Of a stretch of 64,000 bases of DNA, positions 1 to 9,697 are shown piece after piece. A program made the translations under genes and the position numbers. The number at the start of each line of letters is the position of its first letter. Position 1 is the stretch's first letter. Where the stretch lies: assembly GCA_010094025.1 (NCBI GenBank), contig ML991791.1:1-64000 (forward strand), read 5' to 3'. This stretch comes from Viridothelium virens (taxonomy: Eukaryota; Ascomycota; Dothideomycetes; Trypetheliales; Trypetheliaceae). The notes under the pieces were generated by a model. The model saw nothing but the letters and a program-made list of their open reading frames with translations, was not told the DNA's origin and made no database searches.

Positions 1-194
1 GGTCACACTGGCCTATGAGGGGATCTAGCTATCTAGTATCTAGTCTATGTCTGGTTGCCAATGCTGGCTCTAAAGTGTAAAATACATTCCAGGATCATTG
101 TCGCTGCACTAGGGTTTGTTCTAGAGTGACACTGTTCTTGCTGCCGGTGCAGTGTCTCAATAGTCTTCTAGATCCTGTCTGTTTTACATCCTTC

Positions 195-3100
195 TTATGT
201 GCTTATTCCTGCATTCAATCTTCCGGTATCCTTCACAAATGAAATAGTATCTTGTATAATCTGCAAATTTGGTTGCCAAATTTTTATTGGTCTGTCTGAT
301 TCCTATGACGAATATGCTCCACAAACTTTTGCAACTGTAAGGTCTTTGAGCTGGTCTTGAGTCCAATATTGCTGTCTTTGTTGGGTCCATCTTGGGCATT
401 ATAGTAAAAAGTGTTCTACTGTCTCTTTCTGACCACAGTTATAGAGTTTATTATCGACTTGGCCAATCTTGTATAAATAGCTGTTCAGTCTACAGTAACC
501 TCCCCTTAGCTGGGCAAGTATTGTTGCATCTTTCCAATTAAGTCTGTTGTAGAGTTTCCGTGTATGTTTCCCTGGCAGCGCTTTGTCCAGTTCTCTCAAA
601 TATCTGGCAACCTTTAAAGACTGGAACTGAGTGCGTTTCTCTTCTTCTAAAGATCTGTTTTGTTTCCAGTTATCTTTCAAAGTGATCTTCCTATTAACTG
701 GAGTACAGCCGAGGCTTATGGCTGAGTGGGCTAGGTCATGTGCAATTTCGTTTCTTTATACTCCAGAATGTGCTGGTACCCAGACAAATTGAATATCAAG
801 TTGCTGCTGCCTTGCTATCCGAAGCAAGTCAAAGGTTTGTCGCAATATTTCATTCTTATATTTGTTAGGATATTAGAGAGTACGTAATGCCCTTTTACTA
901 TCGGTAACTATTAGATGCTTAATGAGGCCAAATCGCAGTCCATATACCGGGTCTTTGATTATGGCATATAGGGCCGCTAGAATTGCTTTGAGTTCGACCT
1001 GCGTTGGGTCCGGATTAACGCCACGGTTGAGAGTAGTCGAAACTTGAAGGCCAAAAGGTGGCGGAGTGAAGATTCCTAGACCAGCGCGTTGGTGCCTAAC
1101 CAATCTATCTGTATAGAAGGCTATCGAGTCTGGGTTATTGGCTATACTCTCCGCTACTCGGATTGCTTCGTATTTGTTTTGTAACAGAATATTCGGCCCA
1201 GGTTGCCAAGGTGGTTTAGTGAAGGCCGGGATCGGATCTACTTCTTCTAGGTCCATGGGTCCGTATCTAGCTGCGGTTATTTCTAGTGGTGACTGATAGC
1301 TCCCAATCTGGTCTAGCCGGTGAATGAGTGACCAGCTAACGTGGTGTAGCGGTTTGTACTGAAGCCGTAGCCAATTCCTCCGTATTAACTCGTGGAGTCG
1401 ATCTTGTGGGAGTTCTAATCCTGCCTCAACCATTGCTGCTGGAAGGGCTGCTGAACTGAACATCCCTGTGACTGTCGCCGCCCCAATTTTCATTGCTTGA
1501 TTGATACGACCTTGTACGTGCATTGATGAGCCAGGAACCCATACTGGCGCTCCATAGTCTGTAACCGGCGTGATTGTGGCTATAAATAGTTGGCGAGCTG
1601 CTTTAGGCCGTAGGCCTTGGAGTCGCCGTAGAGCTAGCGCTGCTTTCTCTCCTTGTTTGGCTGCACGCGCTGTATGAGAGTGGAATGTTAATCTTTGGTC
1701 CAGAATCAGACCTAATAGTTTGACTTCTTGTTTTGGAGTAATAGTTAAGCCCTGGAACCTTATGCTGTTCTCATCCTAATAGTGGCGGCCATTGCGAGAG
1801 AAGTGAATTAATTGTGTTTTGTCGGGTTTAAATATAGCACCGCTTGTTTTGCTCCACTGCTCAACTAATGGAATAATTTCACTCTTGAGCCGATTGAGAT
1901 TTCTACGTATTGTGGGACTCGAGACCCATACAGTAAAGTCATCGACAAAAGCCATCTTTCCTAGGGTGCTTGAGAGTTTTCCATTTAACAGATCTGCATT
2001 GTAGAAAAGAAAGAGAATAGGTGAGAGTGGTGAGCCTTATGGCAGGCCTGCATAAGCAATATCCATAGTTTCAGATTCTGTACCATTGACCATGACTGAA
2101 GCTTTCCGGTCAGAGCAGAAGCTATAACATAGACGTATTAATTGCTGTGGAATTCTCCTTGTCTGTAGTCGCTATACCAGGATGTCTTTATGGACGCCAT
2201 TAAAGGCACCTTTTAAATCAAAGCTCAGTAGAGTGACTAGGTGTTTACGCTTCCAGGCTTGATAGATGTCTTCAGTGACTAAATGCAAGGCGTCAATTGT
2301 AGATCGTTGTTTCCGGGCACCAAAGTGACATTTAGGAAGAAGGCCGTGGGTTTCATCCAGGTATGAGAGTCTCTCTGTGAGGACCGATTCCAGTACTTTT
2401 CCGAGCGTGGCTAGGAGTGAGATTGGCCGGTATGCCTTTGCCAGCCTATAATTGCTTTTGTCAGGTTTTCGAAGAGGGAGAATTCTAGCTGATCTCCATA
2501 GATGGGGGAAATGTCCTATTTATACGATTGCTTGGAAAAGGGTAGTGATATGGTTATCTACCTCTGGCCATAGCATTTTCCAAGCAATTGCCGGAAGACT
2601 ATCAGGACCAGGAGCCTTATATAGAGCTGCCCTGAGAATTGCAGCATAGATTTCTTCCTTTGAGAGGTGCTCCCAATGTAGTGGCATTGGTGCGTTCCGT
2701 TGTGGAATATATTCTTTGATCTGTGCTGTTTGACTGAAAAATTGGTTGATAAGTTCCTTGGAGATTCCGGCATTATCCGTACAGGGGCCGTTTGGCGTTT
2801 CTAGTGCTGTTATTGAACCAAATTGACTCTTTTCTGCTGGATGAAGATATCTCGTGGCTTTCCAGATATTTTGGTTTAAGTCCAGAAAATCATCCCATTT
2901 TGCTCTTCTTTGGCGTCTGCAGGTATTGTGGAAAACTTTTCTAGCATCTTTGACCATTTCATCAAGTCTTCTATCGCGTGAGTGTCCGCGGCGTTGGGAG
3001 TAAGCCTCGTTTCTTATCCGGGTAAATTCGCGTCTAAGCTGGCTGAGGTTTAGGGTCCACCATTGTTTTGCATACGGCGATGGTTTAGCGGTAGGTGTAC

Positions 3101-3990
3101 ACTAAAGTACCGCCTTCTGTATAATTTGGGTGAGACTGGTTGTAAAGCTGTCAATTTGTTGTGGCGTGTTCAGTGTTGTGTCGGATAAACGTAGCTGTTG
3201 AAGGCCTTCAGCAGCTAACTGACCTGCGCTACGCCAATTAGTATTTCTGAACAGCCGTCTTGGTTCGTGAGAAGGTTCGTAAGCATCAAGGGCAAACTGG
3301 GTTTCAATCGCTTCATAGTCTGATCCATAGGCCGTATGCCATGTTTGGCATTTAGTCAGATCATTTGCGAGGCTGTTCAATGCGAGTGCTAGATCTATTG
3401 TGGATCCCGAGTCGTGTGTAGCTGTGCCTCGCGGGAGTAACAGTTGGAGGCCTAGCTGGTCGATACACTGGATGATCCTTCCTCCTTCGTCTTGACGGAT
3501 CCTATCTCCACCCCAAAGATGGTCGTGGCGATTAAAATCGCCGCCGATAAAAGGCTCATGGGTAGGATACTGAGCACAAGTGTCTTCGATATGTTGTAGG
3601 GCGTTATTCAAAATCTTGTTGTTGTGGTTGACTGTCCCTTCAATTGGCGGGATATATATCGAAAAGGCAAGACATGCTTTGTTCTCAATTTGGAATTCAA
3701 TTGCAGTGATATCTTTTGAAGGAATGTTGATTTGTCATGCTTGGAGAGATTAGTTTACATAAATTAGGGTCCGAAATGGCCACCATGCTGCGTTATCTTG
3801 AGATAAGGGGACGTGTTGTATCCAGTGCAAGTGGCTTTATGGTGTTGCCAGGAATCGGCCTTCGCTTGTTTTAAAACCGCCTGGCTCTTGAATCAATAGT
3901 ATACTAAAGTCTTGTATTGCTTCATCATTTAGTAGTGCATGCTGGGCTTCTTGTTGATGCTGGAGATTAGCTTGGAGAATCTAAAGCGGT
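195..3990 (-). pseudogene. LINE ORF2: endonuclease, reverse transcriptase, RNase H; many stops
   Basis: One reading frame runs across the whole stretch. From the N-terminus it shows endonuclease motifs (start of the domain near 3980; GGDFNRHDHLWGGD near 3540; GSTIDLAL; SDY where SDH is usual), RT blocks (KAPGPDSLP near 2610; AYRPISL near 2415; FDLKGAF near 2215; GLP-stop-GSPLSPILF near 2037; FVDD near 1940), RNase H residues (YTD, E, TDSKRA; then VPAHSG near 765) and a terminal C-x2-C-x-H motif near 410-440. In-frame stops lie at 3837, 3750, 3735, 3102, 2520, 2172, 2037, 1776, 873, 756, 399 and 303 (lowest base). Each reads as TAA, TAG or TGA where Gln or Arg would fit. I saw no frameshift. 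The element cannot make ORF2 protein. Confidence 0.85.
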
Positions 3991-5307
3991 TTACAAATCA
4001 TTTAATTGTCTATTCTGGATTTGTCGTTGGCGCATAAGACATGAAAAGGCTTGGCTGTGATGATTGCCGAAATAATTGCAGCATCTAGGAGTGTTAGTAC
4101 ACAACCGCGCATTATGCCCTTGATCAGTACAATTTAAGCATCGTTCTGGGTTTCTGCAGTTTCGCGCCATGTGGCCGAATTCACCACATTTCTTACATTG
4201 TAGCACTTGTGACTCAAAGAATTCACCCGTGCGGGCTAATGCTCCTTGGATCGCAATGTACCCTTTGCTGAGGAGGTTATCCTTCTCGTCCTGTGAATTA
4301 CATATCAGCACTAACTGGACTGTCTGGCGTTCCGATGGTTGGCTAAGAAGTCGTATTGTTTGAATAGAAAGTCCGTTCTCATTGTTAATCTGGTCCAAAA
4401 TATCTTTGGAGATAGTCTCTCCCTTGCTGGGATTACCAATACAGTGCTTATCGACATCTGTGAGCTTGATCTTGAATCTTTCTTGTTTGATCAATCTAGC
4501 CTGTGCAAAATCCTTTTCTACCAAATTCTTCCATGGTTCTTTGTATCTGACTGTTTGGGCTTGTTGTTCGCTCATAAAGACAAAACCAACACGTTCCTTT
4601 CGTCTTATCACCACTGCATTACATTTTGCTTGTGACAATTCGGCTGTAGTCTGAAGGGCTTTGTTCATTAGGTCCTGTAGTTCTTTCGCGTCTTCAATGC
4701 CTATTTGTGTATCTCCAAGGTTTAAATCTACTATGGGAAGCTGGTGTTTAGCTTTGGCCATGGCCCTTGCTAGACTTCGATCAGAAATAGATGAGAGATT
4801 TGGGCTTGAATTAGGAGGTGTCACTGCAATGGTAGGAGGGAGCAGGTTGGGACTCGAGGTCGCAGAAGCGTATGAGCGAGGTTGGGATGTCGCTGGTAGT
4901 GACGACACTGCCTTTTCGAGATTGCCAAGTGTGCCCTCTACTTTTGTCATATTGTTTTCCATTTTGGCTACTTTTTCTGTCAGATTCTTACATTCTTGAA
5001 CAAGCACTTTATTGCCTTCGATCAATAACCTGTTTTCTTCCATGAGTTTTTGGAAACCCTGCTCATAGCCTTGAGCCAGCTGTTGTATCTGCGAAAGGTG
5101 ACGTGTTTCCATCTCTTGCAAGGTTTGAAGGACGTCCTTCATGCTAGTCTCTTGTTTCCTTGATGCCATGACGAGATTATGTTGTTTTCCGTTATCGGTC
5201 GCGATGGCGAGGGCTTTAGCTGACAGTAATGGGATACGTTTCGACTGTCGGGGACCAGATTGGGTACGGGGCGATTCAGGGCTTCTATCGTGTTTTCCAA
5301 GTACCAT
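3991..5307 (-). CDS. LINE ORF1: gag-like nucleic-acid-binding protein
   Basis: A 438-residue open frame. Residues about 50-140 are heptad-like and charged, consistent with the coiled coil that trimerises LINE ORF1 proteins. A middle region around residues 190-330 is likely the RNA-binding part. Three zinc-knuckle motifs follow near the C-terminus: CKKCGEFGHMARNC, CLNCTDQGHNARLC and a third, looser one (CCNYFGNHHSQAFSC). The frame is open from ATG to stop although the downstream ORF2 carries many stops, which is odd if decay were uniform. ORF2 follows within a few bases, as is usual for two-ORF LINEs. Confidence 0.85.
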   Translation of the reverse strand: MVLGKHDRSPESPRTQSGPRQSKRIPLLSAKALAIATDNGKQHNLVMASRKQETSMKDVLQTLQEMETRHLSQIQQLAQGYEQGFQKLMEENRLLIEGNKVLVQECKNLTEKVAKMENNMTKVEGTLGNLEKAVSSLPATSQPRSYASATSSPNLLPPTIAVTPPNSSPNLSSISDRSLARAMAKAKHQLPIVDLNLGDTQIGIEDAKELQDLMNKALQTTAELSQAKCNAVVIRRKERVGFVFMSEQQAQTVRYKEPWKNLVEKDFAQARLIKQERFKIKLTDVDKHCIGNPSKGETISKDILDQINNENGLSIQTIRLLSQPSERQTVQLVLICNSQDEKDNLLSKGYIAIQGALARTGEFFESQVLQCKKCGEFGHMARNCRNPERCLNCTDQGHNARLCTNTPRCCNYFGNHHSQAFSCLMRQRQIQNRQLNDL

Positions 5308-5490
5308 TTATCACTGTGCTGATGTAAGAGTTTAGACAAATGGCGAGTCGCGTTTTGTTGTGTTTTGGTGTCGTTCCTGTGTCTCTGTTGATGCTTGGGT
5401 ACCGCGTCTCGCTTCGCGTCGCCCTCACGGCGGTGGGATACCCACGCGGAATTCCGCGCAGAATTTCTAGTGCTTGCTACTACAGACAAT

Positions 5491-6760
5491 AGTAACTAGA
5501 CGCGTAGGTATCCTCGAGTTCTTGAATGTGTACCTCGAGGCTGATGCCATTAGTTCTCAGCCCAGCCTGTGTTAGTGCCCGTGTTAAGCTAGTGTTGACC
5601 CGGATTAGACTAAAAGTTACGCTATAAAAGCAAATTTTCTGTAATTTTCAGTAAACTACCGGTTAGGAAACCCCCATCCCACCGTTAGGGATGGCATATA
5701 AAGTATGCTCGATTCTACAGCTACTTGCTGACCTTGAATACCTCTGGTAAGGTACATACGATAAATGTTCAGGAGCACAGCAGTAACGTTGGCTGCAGGA
5801 CCTTCATGGAGGTAGGTACATACCAATACTAGCGCGTCCACACGCAGTCTCCTCTAGGCTTATCTCGAGCCTTGCCTGTTGATCTACACTGCACCGTATT
5901 CATGTCCTCTCTTCTTAAATAACATATGCCCGATAGAGGAATTCCTGGAGCGTCCACAATCCAGTAGTGGAAGGGTCAGCGCGACTTGGTGAATGGCATC
6001 GCGAGTAAGCATCTGTCAGAATTTGAGGTGGCAATGATCGTCGAGGTCAAGATCTCTCCCTTCCTCTTATCTGGCTAGGAAATGAAGCTGTATATATACA
6101 CCGTAACAACCCCTGTATCTTCGGGATCTCATCCTTCTGCTTCCGAGAGTATTAGTCAGCTAAATGACCTAGAACTCTCTGATATAGCTAGGATAATATT
6201 GACAGCATCTGCTCTTTTACCCTGTTGATATTCGGAGACAGAGCCTGGTTTCTAACACAAGAGTAATCCTGGAAAAGGCTTTTCTTCTTGACACGATTGG
6301 GTACGAGCAGAGTCAGAGGCACCAATTAATTGAGTACGCCGAATTCCTTTTCCGCTTTCAGACTTGAGGAGTCGGCAAGCAAACCTGAGCGGTGCAAGTC
6401 CAGCCTTACCGGACTCTTATCTGAGCCACATCGCAGCGTGTCTGAGGGCCAAGCAAACGCTGCCCTACGTTCGTGACTTGAACGGTGACTGGACACTCAG
6501 GCGCAATCGAAATTGCCGGGGAACCATATATCTGGCTGAGCAGATAATTTGTGCTACTCGCAGGGCTGTCTCCGCCCACAAGAAACCCCTTCGTAGACCT
6601 CTGCGGAATCGGCTATAATTGTCACATCTGCCTCATCGCGCGCTCTAGCCTTTACGGCGTATATAGTGCTACAAGGCTGGCATTGAATGGCTCGAACTTG
6701 ATACGGCACCAACCGTTCTGTCGCTTTGTTCATTCTATACGGACTATGCTTCCGGGCCAA
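5491..6760. other. Intergenic, between LINE and STAND-N/ankyrin gene
   Basis: About 1.27 kb without a convincing gene. Short open frames exist (for example 6364-6618) but begin at non-ATG codons and have no recognisable protein. The last 200 bases probably form the leader of the downstream gene. I see no tRNA and no clear repeat. Confidence 0.5.
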
Positions 6761-8349
6761 ATGGACCCTGTTACCGTAACTACATCGGTCATCGCTATCG
6801 CTAGTGCCATTTGCAAGAGCTATGAGCAAATATCCGGCTTTGTAACGCTTGTCCGAAATGCACCGAAAGAGCTGGAAGGGTTTCGCTCCCGAGCAGAGTC
6901 CTTAAATAGCCTTGTTGCAAATCTCAGGCAAGTGCTGGAGGAGGGTCCGATCCGCAAGGTCATTGAGAAAGATGAGTTGGCGCTTAGCCACGTAAATGCA
7001 CTGGATGTGCCGTTGAAGGCGGTAGAATGCACGCTTGATGAAGTGGCGAATAAGCTCACAAGTCAATTTCGGCCTGCATCCGACAAGAAACACTACAAGA
7101 TACGTTGGCAATACTATTTTAGTACAAGTGACTGGAAAGATCTTCAAGCAAGATTGGATGGCCATGTTCAGGTCCTCAGTGTATCGATGCAAGGCTTAAA
7201 TACGTGCGTTTGTTGCGTTCATACCCACCTGAGCCTCAATGCTACAGCATTGCTAACCCTCTTCCAAGCTTCAATGTACTGCGTGTCCTTGGCGTCCCAA
7301 AAAACAAAGATCCCGCAAGGACTCTCCGCACCTATGCTCAGTCTATCCTCGAGGCCCCAGAAGGTCAAAATGGCATACCAATTGACCAGTCCACGCCTGA
7401 CCCTTTATCTAGTCCCACTAGCAACCCACCTTCACCTCTTCTCTTAGATGAGCGTCGCCGCCTCGCAAGAAAAAAATTGCACTTACAGCGAGAACTCCTG
7501 AACACTGCACGGAATGGTGACTACCTCGACGTCTCGCTCCTGCTTAGCGAGGGCGCGGAAACGGAGTGGACGGAAGAAACTGAGGGGTTGACAGCCCTGC
7601 ACTTCGCAGCTCGATATGGCCATCTTCGCGTTGCAGAGATCTTACTCGACGCCGGCGCAGACGTTGAGGCCAAAACTGACGCATTCGGGAATGACTGGAT
7701 CGTTCGCACAGAAAAGGGCCGGACACCACTTATCTGGGCCGCAGCAGGGCGTGATTGCCCGCGTAAGCAAGAACGTATGTGTCGTCTTTTGTTGGACAAG
7801 GGCGCCGACGTGAACGCAAGAAACTTCTTTGCTCGTACTGCGCTACAAGAGGCGGCAATGAGTGTGCGCTTCGATGATATCGACCCACGTGCTACCATGG
7901 AGTTGATGCTCGAGCATGGTGCTCATGTCAATGCCTACGACATGAATCACTGGACGGCGCTGACCGAGTGCGGATACTGTGGGCATAAAGAGGTGGCGAA
8001 GCTTCTACTCGCTCGTGGAGCCCAGGTTGATGGTAAACCTGGAAAAGACGATCCTTCAATTGACAGTAATCCTGACTTGGAAGAGAGACCTTACGAGACA
8101 CCCCTCGTTGTTTGCGGTGAATGGAGCTGGAACGAGGAGTTGATTTGTTTACTGTTAGATGAGGGAGCGGATGCCGAGGCTAAGAATAAAAATGGCAAAA
8201 CGATGGCAGAGTTGGCATCTGATGCCAAACGTGGGGCTGTACTTGACATGCTAGACAGTATGGGTGAGTTACGGTCTGAGGGTTTCGAACTTGTTAGTAA
8301 CTTACTGAATGCTAGAGTTGCAGAGGCGAATGTACACAGCAACAAGTGA
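6761..8349 (+). CDS. STAND-type fungal N-terminal domain + ankyrin repeats, no NACHT/NB-ARC
   Basis: Exons 6761-7203 and 7248-8349 (intron donor GTGCGT) give about 514 residues; an alternative acceptor at 7268 also keeps frame and has a better branch site (GCTAAC). The start MDPVTVTTSVIAIASAICKS is typical of the fungal N-terminal domain found ahead of STAND NLR-like proteins (Helo-like family), here residues 1-150. A disordered linker follows, then about five ankyrin repeats (GLTALHFAARYGHLRVAEIL; GRTPLIWAAA; TALQEAAM; WTALTECGYCGH; ETPLVVCGEW). No Walker A or NACHT segment lies between them, so this is a compact form. In known systems such N-domains trigger membrane damage or signalling; that role here is inference. 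An in-frame upstream ATG at 6746 is possible. Confidence 0.72.
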
Positions 8350-9697
8350 GATATAAAGCCCTGTAAGAGGACTATGGCTGTGGTAAAATGGTGAGTAGAA
8401 GATAGTTTCTTTCCGCATACAGTAGGAATCGAAAAGTAGTATCATGTTGGAACGGTCTTTGGTACTGACGCAATTTGCTGTTGTAGAGTTCAAGCTTCTT
8501 CGCCTGGGTCCTCGACACTCTTTCCCCTGATAACTGGTTTCTTGATCTTACGCGGCAGCCATCAACCAATCTCGTAGCGCTTTTACTGATTTCTTTATAT
8601 CTTATTGCCGTTATGCTCTGATAAGCATCATTTTGATTCTTGCCAGCACGACGACGATCTACCTTTCGTACGGATTATGTATCCGCCTATGCCGAAAAGG
8701 GCGCATTTATATCCAACTGTCCAAAGCATAGCTGATCGAGCGAGGACCATGTTCCGTGATACCACCGAGGACTGGGCAGTCACGAGCTTGTGCGTATTGC
8801 CAGTGGTACTCACCATTTATCTCGGCATTGTCCGCTCTCTTGATCCGGTTCTGAACACTCTTCTGTAACACGGTTTTCTGGGAGCATACAGATTTGTCTT
8901 CGGCACGAAAGCTGTCAGTGGGCTAGCATTGATCGCATCCACTCTTCACGACATCTGCCTTCGTCGGATTATCATGCCGGGCGCATCAGCAGCACCAATT
9001 ATTGGACCCTCTTATTCCCATGCTTCAATGTTGTTACTTTGCTTCTGTACTTCAGGTACGTCTATGACCTGAAGACAACCTAAAATCCTTCTTGGATCGA
9101 TAGTCTAGATTGAGTCGACATAGGAGGTCCTCAAAGCATTGCAGCCGATTTTTAAGCTTTCACCAGGAGATCAACCATCACTGGAAAGCTCTAACAAAGA
9201 GAGTTGATACCGCTGGCTCAGACTCCCCGCATGCCTGACTTTGTACAACCGTGGATCCGTAATCCGTCAACCCTGCTTTCCCCAACTTCTTATATCCCAA
9301 TCTTTGCCTTTATTACACCTCAGTATTGCAGTCCATTCTCACTTCCCTTTTATATTTAAAGGTTATCTAAAACTTGAACAATTTTCTTTAGATTTTCATT
9401 CATATCAATATTATAGCTATTCAGCTTCATTAGCGTCTCTGACACGAACAGAAGTAGTCCCAATCCCTAATTCCTCCCGTTTTCTTAGTCTTATTCATTA
9501 GAGACTAGCTTACCCTTTTGTATCTAGCAAGTGTGCGCATTTTGACCAAACACGAAGACAAGGCGTACTGCTGGTAGTTTTCCACTCCTTAACTTCAAGT
9601 TTTATTCAAGAAGAGCTCATAACTTTTTTTCTATAATATTACAATCGTATCACAATTTTCTATATCACTGATTTTAGTGATGATTCTTTTTTCTCTC
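8350..9697. other. Intergenic between two convergent genes
   Basis: About 1.35 kb separating the ankyrin gene from the HET gene, which face each other. A stretch at about 8600-9060 has hydrophobic frames (for example one ending in LRRIIMPGASAAP-type sequence) but no intact start-to-stop gene; it may be a gene relic. AT-rich DNA follows at 9340-9660 and holds one copy of a dispersed repeat (9388-9446). Confidence 0.45.
9388..9446 (+). repeat. Copy 1 of a ~58 bp dispersed repeat
   Basis: This segment matches 37243-37300 with one indel. The best part is AGCTATTCAGCTTCATTAGC followed by GTCTCTGACACG; the other copy differs there by three C/T or G/A changes. It lies about 250 bp beyond the 3' end of the HET gene. 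Outside the segment the two loci are unrelated. Confidence 0.8.

Larger units (their letters stand above)
1..5490 (-). mobile_element. Tad-like LINE (non-LTR retrotransposon), decayed
   Basis: Two consecutive minus-strand reading frames have the layout of fungal Tad-clade LINEs: a gag-like ORF1 with CCHC knuckles, then an ORF2 with apurinic-type endonuclease, reverse transcriptase, RNase H and a terminal Cys/His motif. The 5' end lies near 5490, where a GC-rich leader (about 5310-5490) gives way to unrelated sequence. The 3' end is at or beyond position 1, since ORF2 closes at about 195 and no poly-A tail is visible. ORF1 is open; ORF2 is not. Family is assigned from domain order and motifs, not from alignment. 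Confidence 0.88.

Noticed and set aside
8605-8868. 87-codon open frame between the ankyrin and HET genes
   Set aside because: It starts at a non-ATG codon, and the hydrophobic stretch is spread over more than one frame; at most a gene relic.
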